Assembly: GCA_947628665.1 (NCBI GenBank)
Contig: CANRAU010000006.1
Span: 32,396-96,395 of the forward strand
Origin: an uncultured Clostridia bacterium
GTDB taxonomy: Bacteria; Bacillota; Clostridia; Oscillospirales; Acutalibacteraceae
Length of the DNA: 64,000 bases
Direction of reading: 5' to 3'
Of this stretch, positions 49,265 through 59,274 are shown piece after piece (position 1 is the stretch's first letter; each line of letters opens with the position of its first letter). The translations under genes were made by a program, and so were the position numbers. Below the pieces are notes generated by a model. The model made no database searches, was not told the DNA's origin, and worked only from the letters and a program-made list of their open reading frames with translations.

Positions 49265-49297
49265 GCATGGTTTGTTCGGTTGTATCGGGAGAAAGCC

Positions 49298-51454
49298 TTA
49301 TTCGGCGGGCGTTTCTTCCGTTGCGGGCGCTTCTTCCGTTGAGGGAGCTTCTTCCGCTACGGGAGCTTCCGCAGACTCGGTCGTTTCGGCAGCCTGCTCG
49401 GCTTCCTCGGCAGCCGCTTTCGCCGCAAACTCTTCAATGGAGATAGGCGCTGCGTCCTCGGTCTCAGTCTTGGGCGCGGGCGGCTCCAAAAGCGCCTTGA
49501 TGGAAAGGCTGACGCGCTTTTTCTCGAAGTCTACGTCCAAAATCTTCACATCGACCTCGTCGCCGACTTGCAGTACCTCGGCAGGGTTGCCGATGTGGTT
49601 GTACGCGATCTCGGAAATGTGAACGAGACCGTCTATCCCCGGCAAAATCGAAGCGAACGCACCAAAGGTAGTCAGACCCACGATCTTGGCTTTGACAACA
49701 GAGCCGATCGGATAATCTCTCTTGAGGATCTCCCAGGGATTGTCCTCGATCTTCTTATAGCCGAGCGAGATTTTTTTGTGTTCCGCATCCAACGCCTTTA
49801 TGTAGACCTCGACCGTATCGCCGACCGAAACAACATCGGACGGATGCTTGATGCGATTCCAGGACAGCTCGGAAATGTGAATCATGCCGTCCACGCCGCC
49901 GATGTCCACAAATGCGCCGTAGCTGGTCAGCGAACGAACCGTGCCGGTGTAGGTCTGCCCTTCCTCGGCCTGCGCCCAGAAAGCGTTTTCCGCCGCTGCG
50001 CGCGCGTCCTTGTATGCCGCGCGGATCGAGCCGACGACCCGTTTTCTTTTTCTGTCTACTTCAATGATCTTGAACGAAACGGTCTTGCCGACCATTTCTT
50101 CCAGAGAATCGCTGCGGCTGATTTTAGAAAGCGACGCGGGAATGAATACGCGAATGCCGTTGTACTGCACGAACAGGCCCTTGCCGTCGCCGACGACGCC
50201 CGTGACCTTGCCTTCGACCGCCTCGTTGTTCTCTTCCGAAATTTCATCCCATGCGCGAATAGCGTCATAGCGTTTCTTGGAAAGAGCTACCGTGCCTTCC
50301 ATATCGTTGGTCTTCATAATGATGAGCTGCAGCTCATCGCCAACCTTGACTTCCTTGGTCATATCCACGGTGGGATCGTTGCTGTATTCCGCAGCCGAAA
50401 CATAACCTGTATGCTTGCGACCCGCGATCTCCACCTGGATCTCGCCGGGCGTGACGGCAACAACGTGACCGACAACCTTTTGATCGGAGCTTGTATCTAT
50501 ATAGTCCTCAAGCATATCGGCAAAGCTGGTTGCTTCGGAAGATGCCGTCGGTTCCTCCTTTTCAACAGTTTCTGCCTGTGTTTGGGTAAGATTCTCGGAC
50601 ATTGTTTTTAGTACCTCCTTAATTATACTGTCGGGTGTTGATGCACCCGCAGTAACGCCGACTGTGCGAAACGGCGACAGGTCAATGCCATCTAACTCCT
50701 GTGCGGTTTCAATCAGATAAGTCGGGCAGTTGGGTTCGCAGACGGCCTTCAGCTTTGCGGTGTTGGAGCTTTGCCGACCGCCGATGATGACCATTGCATC
50801 GTTTTCCAACGAAAGCGCCCGCGCTTCCGCCTGCCTTTCTTCAGTCGCACTACATATTGTATCAAAAATTACGGCATTTGTATAGACTATTTTTATTTTT
50901 TTTACACATTTTTTAAAGGAATCTGTGCTGAAAGTGGTCTGTGCGACACAAATGATACCGTTGCTGTCAAGGTTTTGATGCGTTTCGATCAATTCGAGCA
51001 GTTCCGCATACGAATTGAACACGAAAGAACGCCCCCGACAGCAGCTGCGAATGCCGACGACCTCGGGATGGGTCTTGTCGCCCGCAATGAGCGTCACGTT
51101 TTCGGGCGTGGAATTCTCCCGCACGATTTTATGAATTTTGGTGACGAACGGGCAGGTCGCGTTGCAGAAAGGTGATCCCTTGGTCTCGACCGCCTGCAAG
51201 ACCTCGCGCGTGACGCCGTGGGTGCGAATGACTAAGGTTTCATCCGCGTCGCCCTGCTCGGGCGTATCGACCACGCGCACGCCGCGCGACTCAAAGTGCG
51301 CAATGACCTGCGGATTGTGAATGATGGGTCCTAACGTGCAGACCTTGGCGCCCTGCTCGACCAGATCCTCCAAAAGCCGAACCGCCCGGTTCACACCGAA
51401 GCAAAAGCCTGCGGTTTTGGCAAGCGTTATTTTTTGCAATGCCCTTCCTCCCAA
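49298..51454 (-). CDS. ispH: IspH (HMBPP reductase) fused to four S1 RNA-binding domains
   Basis: LAKTAGFCFGVNRAVRLLEDL, VIIGGRQSSNTAKL, TAGASTPDSIIKEV; then four S1 repeats (e.g. VRSLTSYGAFVDIGGVDGMIHISELSW) and an acidic A/E/P tail. Confidence 0.94.
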   Translation of the reverse strand: MGGRALQKITLAKTAGFCFGVNRAVRLLEDLVEQGAKVCTLGPIIHNPQVIAHFESRGVRVVDTPEQGDADETLVIRTHGVTREVLQAVETKGSPFCNATCPFVTKIHKIVRENSTPENVTLIAGDKTHPEVVGIRSCCRGRSFVFNSYAELLELIETHQNLDSNGIICVAQTTFSTDSFKKCVKKIKIVYTNAVIFDTICSATEERQAEARALSLENDAMVIIGGRQSSNTAKLKAVCEPNCPTYLIETAQELDGIDLSPFRTVGVTAGASTPDSIIKEVLKTMSENLTQTQAETVEKEEPTASSEATSFADMLEDYIDTSSDQKVVGHVVAVTPGEIQVEIAGRKHTGYVSAAEYSNDPTVDMTKEVKVGDELQLIIMKTNDMEGTVALSKKRYDAIRAWDEISEENNEAVEGKVTGVVGDGKGLFVQYNGIRVFIPASLSKISRSDSLEEMVGKTVSFKIIEVDRKRKRVVGSIRAAYKDARAAAENAFWAQAEEGQTYTGTVRSLTSYGAFVDIGGVDGMIHISELSWNRIKHPSDVVSVGDTVEVYIKALDAEHKKISLGYKKIEDNPWEILKRDYPIGSVVKAKIVGLTTFGAFASILPGIDGLVHISEIAYNHIGNPAEVLQVGDEVDVKILDVDFEKKRVSLSIKALLEPPAPKTETEDAAPISIEEFAAKAAAEEAEQAAETTESAEAPVAEEAPSTEEAPATEETPAE

Positions 51455-52074
51455 AGTGCGGTGATTTCATCCATAATGCGGCGGGATGCTTCTTTCAGTT
51501 CGCGGGACTTGCCCTCTTCGGTAAAGCCGAATTCGGCGTTGGGAATGAGTTTCCCGAAACGGACGGTCAGCTTTGTGCCGCGTTTGTAGTCGGTATCGGT
51601 ATAGATCGCGGCGGGCAGCACATCCGCTCCCGTGGCCTTTGCGATGAGCGCAACCCCCGATTTTGCCCGCATAGGCTTATAATCCGCAGAACGCGTCCCC
51701 TCGGGGAAAATGCCCAGCACCCAGCCGTTTTTGAGGATATTCTGCGCGTATTCCAGCGCGCGCATATCACCCTTGCCGCGCGCGATGGGAAAGGCGTTTA
51801 AATGCGTTAGGAATATAGAAAGCGCCTTGTTCTCGAACAGATCGTCCTTGGACATGAAATGGATGACGCGCTTGCCCGCGCCGCCCAAAGCAATCGGATC
51901 AAAGGTCGACATATGGTTGCAGGCCAGGATAAAGCCGCCTTCTTTGGGGATATTCTCCCGCCCCACATATCGGCAGTTCTGCACGGTCTTGCAGACGACC
52001 TTCGCCAAAGGGGTGAGCGCCCAATAGAGCTTATATTCTTTCAGTTTGGAATAATCATAATATGCAGGCATCAA
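51427..52074 (-). CDS. plsC: 1-acyl-sn-glycerol-3-phosphate acyltransferase
   Basis: ILACNHMSTFDPIAL and GIFPEGTRS motifs. Confidence 0.92.
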   Translation of the reverse strand: MMPAYYDYSKLKEYKLYWALTPLAKVVCKTVQNCRYVGRENIPKEGGFILACNHMSTFDPIALGGAGKRVIHFMSKDDLFENKALSIFLTHLNAFPIARGKGDMRALEYAQNILKNGWVLGIFPEGTRSADYKPMRAKSGVALIAKATGADVLPAAIYTDTDYKRGTKLTVRFGKLIPNAEFGFTEEGKSRELKEASRRIMDEITALWEEGHCKK

Positions 52075-52736
52075 AGCGCCTCCTTAATGGTATCGATCAC
52101 CTTTTGCACCGCGCCCTCTAAGGTAAGCGAGGTGGTATCCACAAGAATGCTGTCCGCAGCGGGCTTTAAGGGCGCAATGGCACGGTGGGAATCCTCGTAA
52201 TCCCGCCGATTCAAATCTTCCAGCACCTGCTCGTATGTATCTTCTGCGCCTTTTTCCCGAAGCTCCTTATACCGCCGCATGGCGCGTGCCTCGGGAGAGG
52301 CGGTCAAAAAGATTTTGACCTGTGCCTCGGGCAGTACGACCGTGCCGATGTCGCGACCGTCCATAATACAGGCGTTCTTTTTGGCAATATCGCGCTGCAG
52401 ATCAAACAGAAACTGCCGCACCGCAGGCACTGCCGACACCGCCGAGGCGGCCATAGAGGCTTCAGGCGTGCGAATTTCGGTCGAAACATCCTCTCCGTTT
52501 AAGAAAACGTGCTGCACATCGCCCAAAAATTTCAGCTCTACCGAGATCTCGGGCAACAGGGCAGCTACCGCGTCGGGATCTTTGGTATTTTTCCCCTGCC
52601 GCAGCACATACACGCCGACCGCGCGGTACAATGCCCCCGTATCCACATAAATATAGCCGAGTGCTTTTGCGGCTGCGCGGGCGATGGTGCTTTTGCCCGC
52701 CCCCGCAGGTCCGTCTATCGCAACATTGACGACCAT
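52071..52736 (-). CDS. cmk: cytidylate kinase
   Basis: MVVNVAIDGPAGAGKSTIARAAAKALGYIYVDTGALYRAV; CIMDGRDIGTVVLP. Confidence 0.95.
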   Translation of the reverse strand: MVVNVAIDGPAGAGKSTIARAAAKALGYIYVDTGALYRAVGVYVLRQGKNTKDPDAVAALLPEISVELKFLGDVQHVFLNGEDVSTEIRTPEASMAASAVSAVPAVRQFLFDLQRDIAKKNACIMDGRDIGTVVLPEAQVKIFLTASPEARAMRRYKELREKGAEDTYEQVLEDLNRRDYEDSHRAIAPLKPAADSILVDTTSLTLEGAVQKVIDTIKEAL

Positions 52737-52755
52737 AAAAATCTCCTTTCCGTTT

Positions 52756-54006
52756 CTACTGCTTTGGTGCGGCGGCCGAAATGCCTGCCAAATGCCCCGT
52801 TGCAAACGCAATTTGCAGGTTAAAGCCGCCCGTATAGGCGTCGCAGTCCAGCAATTCGCCCGCAAGGTAAATACCTTTACACCGTTTGCTCTCCATCGTC
52901 TTGGGGTCTACCTCACTCGTTTTGACCCCGCCTGCGGTCACAATGGCCTCGCGAATATCATGAAAATCCATCACTGTAAGCCTGATCGACTTTACAGTTT
53001 GTGCCAGCTTGCTCCGCTGTGCTTTCGTGATTTGATTCACTTTTACGAAGCCGTCTATTCCCGCCAACCGCAGCACGGGAGAAATCATGGCGCGCGGCAG
53101 CAGGAGCGCAAGCACATTCGCAACGGATTTGTTGCTGTTTTCGTTAAAATCCCGCAAAATGCGTGCGTCTAACTTTTCGGGAGAAAGCGCGGGCTTTAAA
53201 TCGATATAGATTTCGTATCGCGCGGGCTGCATTTCACGCATATGCGCGCTGGCCGATAAAATGATCGGCCCGGAAACGCCGAAATGCGTAAAGAGCATTT
53301 CCCCGAAATCCTTGTAAATATCCTTTTTGCGTACCGTATCGTAAACGCGGATCGCCGTGTTGCGCAGGGAAAGCCCCATGCATGCGCTGCAAAGCCCTTC
53401 ATGGCACACGAGCGCCGAAAGAGAGGGGCGAAGCGCCGTTACGGTATGCCCGACACGCTCGGCCAGGCGATAACCGTCGCCTGTAGAACCCGTTTGCGGA
53501 TAAGATTTGCCGCCCGTGGCCAAAATGACCCGATCGGCCAAAATGTTTTCGCCCGTTTCGGTTCGGACGCCGCTAACCGCGCCGTTTTCCGCCAAAAGTG
53601 CGTCCACGCGCGCGATTTTGTATTCAACCGCGTTCTCCGAAAGGCATCGTCTGAGCGCATCCACGATGTCCGATGCATGGTCGCTTTGCGGGAACACGCG
53701 TCTGCCGCGTTCCACCTTGAGCGGGACGCCGTGCGATGTGAAGAAATCCACAGTATCCTGCGGCATAAACGAGGCAAAAGCGCTGTAGAGAAATCGACCG
53801 TTTCCGGGTACTTGCGCGATCAGATCGTCGAGCGTCTCGGTCATATTGGTCACATTGCAGCGACCCTTACCCGTGATCATCAGCTTTCTGCCGATTTTTG
53901 CATTGCGATCCAACAGCAGAACCTGCGCGCCGTTTTGCGCGGCAGTGATCGCCGCCATACACCCCGCAGCGCCCGCGCCGACGACAAGAACTCTATTGCT
54001 TGGCAT
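52756..54006 (-). CDS. HI0933-family flavoprotein (NAD(P)/FAD-dependent oxidoreductase)
   Basis: VLVVGAGAAGCMAAITAAQNGAQVLLLDRNAKIGRKLMITGKGRCNVTN; LATGGKSYPQTGSTGDGYRLAERVGH. Confidence 0.92.
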   Translation of the reverse strand: MPSNRVLVVGAGAAGCMAAITAAQNGAQVLLLDRNAKIGRKLMITGKGRCNVTNMTETLDDLIAQVPGNGRFLYSAFASFMPQDTVDFFTSHGVPLKVERGRRVFPQSDHASDIVDALRRCLSENAVEYKIARVDALLAENGAVSGVRTETGENILADRVILATGGKSYPQTGSTGDGYRLAERVGHTVTALRPSLSALVCHEGLCSACMGLSLRNTAIRVYDTVRKKDIYKDFGEMLFTHFGVSGPIILSASAHMREMQPARYEIYIDLKPALSPEKLDARILRDFNENSNKSVANVLALLLPRAMISPVLRLAGIDGFVKVNQITKAQRSKLAQTVKSIRLTVMDFHDIREAIVTAGGVKTSEVDPKTMESKRCKGIYLAGELLDCDAYTGGFNLQIAFATGHLAGISAAAPKQ

Positions 54007-54877
54007 CTTCGGGCAGATCCTCCGTTTTTTCATAAACCTGATACTCGTCCCAAATGCTTTCGAGCGTATTGAAGTTTTCGTAGACCTCGTCGCGCCGAGA
54101 GAGCGTCACGCCGACGATCAGCGCGTTGATCAGGCTCAAGGGCGCGGTCAGCGAATCGACCACGGAGGCCATATCGCTGCGCGCGACCAGCAGATGGTCG
54201 GCAAAGGATGCGATGGGGGATTTTTCCGTATCGGTAATGGCAATGATCGCTGCGCCGCGGTCGTCGATAAAGCGCAGGGCGTTGACCGTCTGTTTGGAAT
54301 AGCGCGGGAAGCTGATGGCGATGCAGATGTCCTGCTCGTTGATGCGCAGCATTTGCTCATACATTTCCGACGCGCTGGCGGTATCGACCAGCACGACGGA
54401 ATCAAACACGAGATTGAAATAAAACGCCAAAAAGGATGCGAGCGCGGCAGAAGAACGCACGCCGAGAATATAGATGCGCCGCGCGCGGTTGATTGCATCG
54501 AGCGCCGCTTGGAAATCCGTGCGCGAGGTTCGCTCCGCCGTTTCGCGGATCAACTCGATGTCCCCCGTCAAAACGCTGTTGATGATGTCGCCGTCCCCGA
54601 TGAGACTTTGGGAAACCTCCATGCGCTGCACGGCGGTCAGCTTGGATTTGATCATTTGCTGCAATTCGCTCTGCAAAGCGGGATACCCCTTAAACCCCAG
54701 CTCCGTGGCGAAGCGCACGACGGTCGATTCGCTCACGCCCACCTTGCTGCCCAACGCCGCCGCCGTCATAAAGGCCGCTTTATCGTAGTTTTCCGCTATG
54801 TACGCGGCGATTTTTTTATGTCCCTTGGAGAGACGCTTGAGATTGATATTTAACGTCGTCAGCAGTGAATCCTGCAT
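53993..54877 (-). CDS. MurR/RpiR-family transcriptional regulator
   Basis: KKIAAYIAENYDKAAFMTAAALGSKVGVSESTVVRFATELGFKGYPALQSEL HTH; SIS domain. Confidence 0.9.
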   Translation of the reverse strand: MQDSLLTTLNINLKRLSKGHKKIAAYIAENYDKAAFMTAAALGSKVGVSESTVVRFATELGFKGYPALQSELQQMIKSKLTAVQRMEVSQSLIGDGDIINSVLTGDIELIRETAERTSRTDFQAALDAINRARRIYILGVRSSAALASFLAFYFNLVFDSVVLVDTASASEMYEQMLRINEQDICIAISFPRYSKQTVNALRFIDDRGAAIIAITDTEKSPIASFADHLLVARSDMASVVDSLTAPLSLINALIVGVTLSRRDEVYENFNTLESIWDEYQVYEKTEDLPEDAKQ

Positions 54878-54953
54878 AGGTTATCCATCCTCCTCATAGG
54901 GTGATGTGCTTGTCTTATTATAAAACTTTTTCGGTAAAAATGCAAGATTGGCT

Positions 54954-56144
54954 TCAAATTTGCACGATTCCGTCCGTCATATCCGTGCCGCAGGGTCGGA
55001 TTTCGGGCAAAGTCAAATTAAAAATATCGGTTGCCGTACATTCGAGGTGGAACATCGCCTGCGCCGCAGGGGAAAGCGATTGCACATCCGAAGCGCGCAT
55101 AACAATGGGCAGACGCGCCGTATCGCGCGCCGCGCGCAAAAGGTCTTTTCCGCGTTCGGTGAAGCCGAGCACCCGCAGGTACGGTACGCCGTTTTCGGCA
55201 TAGGTACGCCGAATCCCGAGAAACGCGTGCAGCACAATACGCCGTATGCGCGCATGGGTATACCGCTTCGTCTTCGCCCCGTCGAACACGTCCCAAAGCG
55301 TGCGGGCGGTTTTTGCGGCGGCCAAAATGCGGTTCTCTATCCCCTCGCCCACGTCGGGAATTTCCCGAAAATCGGCGGGCGTGCATTTCCGCAGAAAGCT
55401 AAGTATGGCAAGATCGAGTTTGCGAAAATCCGCAGGGGCTGTCCCCGCGCGCAAAGCCGCGTTTAAGATCTCCGCCGAAGCCGCAGGCAGATAGGCGGAC
55501 ACGTCCGCCCCTTTTGTGATGCGTTCGCGCAAATACGAAGCGCTCGCAAAGCTGCCCGACGGCACGTCCCCGTCATGCGCCGCGCCGACACGCGCGAAGG
55601 TTTTGGGCGTGATCGCGGCGTTTTGCCGCCGTATGGCGCGTATATATTCCACGCCGAGAATGTTATTGGGCATTTGCAGTACGTCCGCCAAAGCGTCGCC
55701 GTAACCCTTGCGCACCGCTTCTTCCCGCGCCGCCGCGTAAGGCTTGCCCGCCTGTACGGCGGATAGGAGCTTTTCCTCCACCGCCGCGTCTTCCACCGCC
55801 TGCGCCGCAGCGGATAAAAGCGCGGTATCGCCGCATTCGCTGCCGAATACAAGCGTATCCACAAGCCCCGTCGCAGAAAGCGTCTCAACACCGCCGCGCG
55901 CAAAGGTCTGCGCACCGCTTACGGCGAACGGTAACGGCAGTTCGAGCACCAGATCCGCCCCGCCGCGCAATGCCGCTTGTGTGCGCGCGCGTTTCTCCAA
56001 AATCGCGGGCAGCGCACGTTGGGTGAAATTCCCGCTCATGACGACCACCACGCCCCCGTCGCCGAGGTCGCTCGCTTTTGACAGCAGATACGCGTGGCCA
56101 TTGTGAAAGGGGTTGTATTCCGAAATCATTCCGACGACCGACAT
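54954..56144 (-). CDS. tmcAL: tRNA(Met) cytidine acetate ligase
   Basis: VVGMISEYNPFHNGHAYLLSKA, VVMSGNFTQRALPAILEKRARTQAALRGGADLVLELP. Confidence 0.9.
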   Translation of the reverse strand: MSVVGMISEYNPFHNGHAYLLSKASDLGDGGVVVVMSGNFTQRALPAILEKRARTQAALRGGADLVLELPLPFAVSGAQTFARGGVETLSATGLVDTLVFGSECGDTALLSAAAQAVEDAAVEEKLLSAVQAGKPYAAAREEAVRKGYGDALADVLQMPNNILGVEYIRAIRRQNAAITPKTFARVGAAHDGDVPSGSFASASYLRERITKGADVSAYLPAASAEILNAALRAGTAPADFRKLDLAILSFLRKCTPADFREIPDVGEGIENRILAAAKTARTLWDVFDGAKTKRYTHARIRRIVLHAFLGIRRTYAENGVPYLRVLGFTERGKDLLRAARDTARLPIVMRASDVQSLSPAAQAMFHLECTATDIFNLTLPEIRPCGTDMTDGIVQI

Positions 56145-56244
56145 AGCGGATTTCCTCTTTACTCTTGAAATTTCCAAACGACAAGTATATAATAATATGG
56201 TTTCAAAATTCTTGCAAGTTTTTCATGCATACGGAGGAATGATT

Positions 56245-57468
56245 TTGAAGATACTGGTTATTAACGCAGGCAGTTCATCCCTGAAATATCAGCTGATCGA
56301 TATGCAAAACGAAAAGCTGATTGCAAAAGGCATTTGCGAGCGCGTCAAGGACGTCGAAAAGAGCTGTGTTTCCTACACGCACTATCCGAATGGCGCCGAG
56401 GTCAAGGCCAAAGACGTTCCCGTTCCCATGGAAAATCACACGGCGGCGTTTCATGTCGTCAAGAAGCTCCTGACCGAGGGCGACAGCAAGGTCATCGACG
56501 ATCTGTCCGAGATCACCGCAGTCGGTCACCGCGTCGTGCAGGGCGGTTCTCTTTTCAATAAGAGCGTGCTGATCGACGATTCTGTCATCGACGGCATTCA
56601 GAGCCTTTGCGATTTGGCGCCGCTGCACAATCCCGCGCACATCGAGGGCATCAAGGCGAGTATCGCGCTGTTCGGCAAATCCGTGCCGCAGGTGGCGGTA
56701 TTCGACAACGCGTTCCATTCCACCATGCCGCCGGAGGCATATATGTTCGGTCTGCCGTATGCGTATTATGAAAAATACGGTATCCGCAAATACGGCTTCC
56801 ACGGCACTTCGCACCGTTTCGTCAGCGCACGCTGCGCAGAAGTCATGGGCAAACCGATCGAGGAATTGAAGATCATCACCTGCCACCTGGGCAACGGGTC
56901 TTCCATCACGGCAGTCAAAAACGGCAAGGTCATTGACACCTCCATGGGGCTTACGCCTTTGGACGGCGAGATCATGGGTACGCGCACGGGCTCGATCGAC
57001 GCTTCCGCCGTTTTGTATATCATGAAGAAAGAAAATAAGTCCGTCGAAGAAATGGACGAACTGCTCAACAAGAAATCGGGCATTTTGGGCGTTTCGGGGC
57101 TTTCCTCCGATGACCGCGACATCAAGACCGCCGCGGCAAAAGGCAATACGAGAGCAAAGCTCGCACGCGATATTCAGATTTATGAAATCCTCAAGTACAT
57201 CGGTTCTTACACCGCCGCCATGGACGGCGTAGACGCCATTGTCTTTACCGGCGGCATCGGCGAAAACGCGGATGATATGCGCGCCATGATTTGCGACAGA
57301 CTGCACTTCCTCGGCATAGAGATCGACAAGCCCTATAACGCCACGCTGGTCAAGGGCGCGGAGGGCGAGATCTCCACGAAAAATTCCAAGGTGCGCGTAT
57401 TTGTTTTGCCCACCAACGAGGAACTGCTCATCGCGAGAGATACAAGAGACATTGTAAACAGCCTGTAA
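56245..57468 (+). CDS. ackA: acetate kinase (probable TTG start)
   Basis: KILVINAGSSSLKYQLID; AFHSTMPPEAYMFGLPY; HLGNGSSITAVKNGK; GGAGG spaced 7 nt from TTG 56245. Confidence 0.95.
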   Translation: MKILVINAGSSSLKYQLIDMQNEKLIAKGICERVKDVEKSCVSYTHYPNGAEVKAKDVPVPMENHTAAFHVVKKLLTEGDSKVIDDLSEITAVGHRVVQGGSLFNKSVLIDDSVIDGIQSLCDLAPLHNPAHIEGIKASIALFGKSVPQVAVFDNAFHSTMPPEAYMFGLPYAYYEKYGIRKYGFHGTSHRFVSARCAEVMGKPIEELKIITCHLGNGSSITAVKNGKVIDTSMGLTPLDGEIMGTRTGSIDASAVLYIMKKENKSVEEMDELLNKKSGILGVSGLSSDDRDIKTAAAKGNTRAKLARDIQIYEILKYIGSYTAAMDGVDAIVFTGGIGENADDMRAMICDRLHFLGIEIDKPYNATLVKGAEGEISTKNSKVRVFVLPTNEELLIARDTRDIVNSL

Positions 57469-57517
57469 ACAAGGATACGCGCAGCACCGCGATCATATCG
57501 CGGTCGGCAAATACAAT

Positions 57518-57562
57518 AAACCAAGGGCTTCTCCCTTTGACGGGGGAAGCCCTTGGTTTTTA
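57518..57562 (+). terminator. rho-independent terminator after ackA
   Basis: aaaccaagggcttctcc ctttgac gggggaagcccttggttttt. Confidence 0.85.
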
Positions 57563-57578
57563 TGCAGTTACCGCTTCT

Positions 57579-58397
57579 TTAAGCTTTATGCACTTCGGCT
57601 GTCGTAATTCCTTCGAGAGCCTCTTTGTCTACCGAAATGAGATACCTTAGATAAGTGACCTGCGCCATTCCATATTCACCATTCGACGGATTTTTGGTAA
57701 CCGTTACAATCGCTTTTGTGCCTTGTGTTTTTATTTGCGTTGGACGCGCATAGTAGGTACTATTGGGAGAAACATCAAAAACCACGATCAAAGCCTTATT
57801 TTTGAAGAAATCTTCATCAAACGCATTTGCATATGCATACCGATTTTTCCAGTTACCGTTTACACAATACTTGTAGTCCGTATAGGCATCGAAATGGTCA
57901 AATTCTTTTAACGCCGCATAGTCCCGCACAATTACAGCGCCGGTACGCTCGATAGGGTCGTTGCTTAATTCGGCAACCCCTTCCAGGTAAAAGGAAACAT
58001 TTTCACGATCAACCGATGCAGAAGTCGGAAGGCTTGTATTTGCAGACGATGATTCAGTTCCATGATTTGTTTCCGGTTGACCGGACGGCTTACTTACGTC
58101 GTTTTGAGACGCGGATGCTGTCTGAGACGGTTCGGCCGCAATACTTTGCTCCTCACCCGTTTGGACAGTCTTACCGATTGAAAATGAGGTTCGTGTACTG
58201 CTTTGGTCTCTGTCATTTAGATTTTTTATAAATGGAAAACCTACTGCAAGGACCAGGGCGAGACAAGCGGCAACCGCTCCCCATTTGTACCATGCTTTTT
58301 GGGATATGTTCCTTGCCTTCCCCTGATATTCCGTTGCTTCTTCAATATATTTCGGGTTGATTTTTTCAATCGTTTCGGAAATCTTTTCTCTATTCAT
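57579..58397 (-). CDS. membrane-anchored anti-sigma-factor-like protein
   Basis: Single TM after ~45 aa cytoplasmic N-terminus; overlaps ECF sigma stop. Confidence 0.65.
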   Translation of the reverse strand: MNREKISETIEKINPKYIEEATEYQGKARNISQKAWYKWGAVAACLALVLAVGFPFIKNLNDRDQSSTRTSFSIGKTVQTGEEQSIAAEPSQTASASQNDVSKPSGQPETNHGTESSSANTSLPTSASVDRENVSFYLEGVAELSNDPIERTGAVIVRDYAALKEFDHFDAYTDYKYCVNGNWKNRYAYANAFDEDFFKNKALIVVFDVSPNSTYYARPTQIKTQGTKAIVTVTKNPSNGEYGMAQVTYLRYLISVDKEALEGITTAEVHKA

Positions 58398-58951
58398 AAA
58401 AGCACCCCTTTTTCAATCAGGTATTTTTTTAGTTTTTCCCTTGTACGAGAAAGCCGGACAGAAATATTATGTTTGCTGGTTTGAAAGAGTTTTGCAAGCT
58501 CGTCAATAGAGTCGGAATGCCAGTAACGCCGCACAAACATAATTCTGTTTTCCTTGTCAAGCGTTTCAAGAAATTCATCAATGAAGTGCGCCGTTTCAAC
58601 CACATTATACGCATCTTCTACTAAAACAGAAGACGCAAAAATATTTTCAAGTTCATCCAACGCCACATCGTAAATGCTGTTTCTTTTTTCTGCGGTGTTG
58701 AAGTGATACTTCTTAACAGCGAGATTTCGTACAATTCGACAAACGAAGCTTAGGAGCGAATTTGGCTTTTGAGGCGGTATTGCATTCCACACGCCGAGGT
58801 AAGCATCGTTTACACATTCTTCTGCATCTTGCTGATCGTTGAGAATGTTATTTGCAACTCGTGTACATAACCGACCGTACTTATTCGATAGTTCAATGAT
58901 TGCTTGCTCTGAGCGCTCAAAGAACAGTTCAATAATTTTACTATCGTCCAA
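58394..58951 (-). CDS. RNA polymerase ECF-type sigma factor
   Basis: RVANNILNDQQDAEECVNDAYLGVWNAIPPQKP (region 2), IDELAKLFQTSKHNISVRLSRTREKLKKYL (region 4). Confidence 0.9.
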   Translation of the reverse strand: MDDSKIIELFFERSEQAIIELSNKYGRLCTRVANNILNDQQDAEECVNDAYLGVWNAIPPQKPNSLLSFVCRIVRNLAVKKYHFNTAEKRNSIYDVALDELENIFASSVLVEDAYNVVETAHFIDEFLETLDKENRIMFVRRYWHSDSIDELAKLFQTSKHNISVRLSRTREKLKKYLIEKGVLL

Positions 58952-59225
58952 GCAGTTTCACCTTCTTTCCTGCCTCAACTATATACTACGGATTTCGCTT
59001 GATTTATCTCAGCAATTTTGAAAAACATCAAATCATTCTTCCGACAATGGGTCTTTACCCCATGCTATAGCATTATTTTACCATACGAATGTAAAGGAAG
59101 CTACCAAAGACAAAGGGTAAATATCTTTCTTATATTGTGCATTTTTATAGATTGTAACGACAAAAAGGAAAAAATGCAAATTTGAATGGATGATTTACGA
59201 AGCGCTCTCCTGAGGTGGGCGCGAT

Positions 59226-59262
59226 AAAAAACGAGGGAGTCGTTTTTCGACTCCCTCGGAAA
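59226..59262 (-). terminator. terminator of the MFS-extension gene
   Basis: Minus strand cgagggagtcg aaaa cgactccctcgttttttat. Confidence 0.85.
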
Positions 59263-59274
59263 TACAAGACCGGC

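Noticed and set aside
49310-49400. Imperfect cttcttccg repeats considered as a possible CRISPR-like array
   Set aside because: Repeats are contiguous, short, in-frame and encode the A/E/P-rich tail of the IspH-S1 fusion; there are no spacers.
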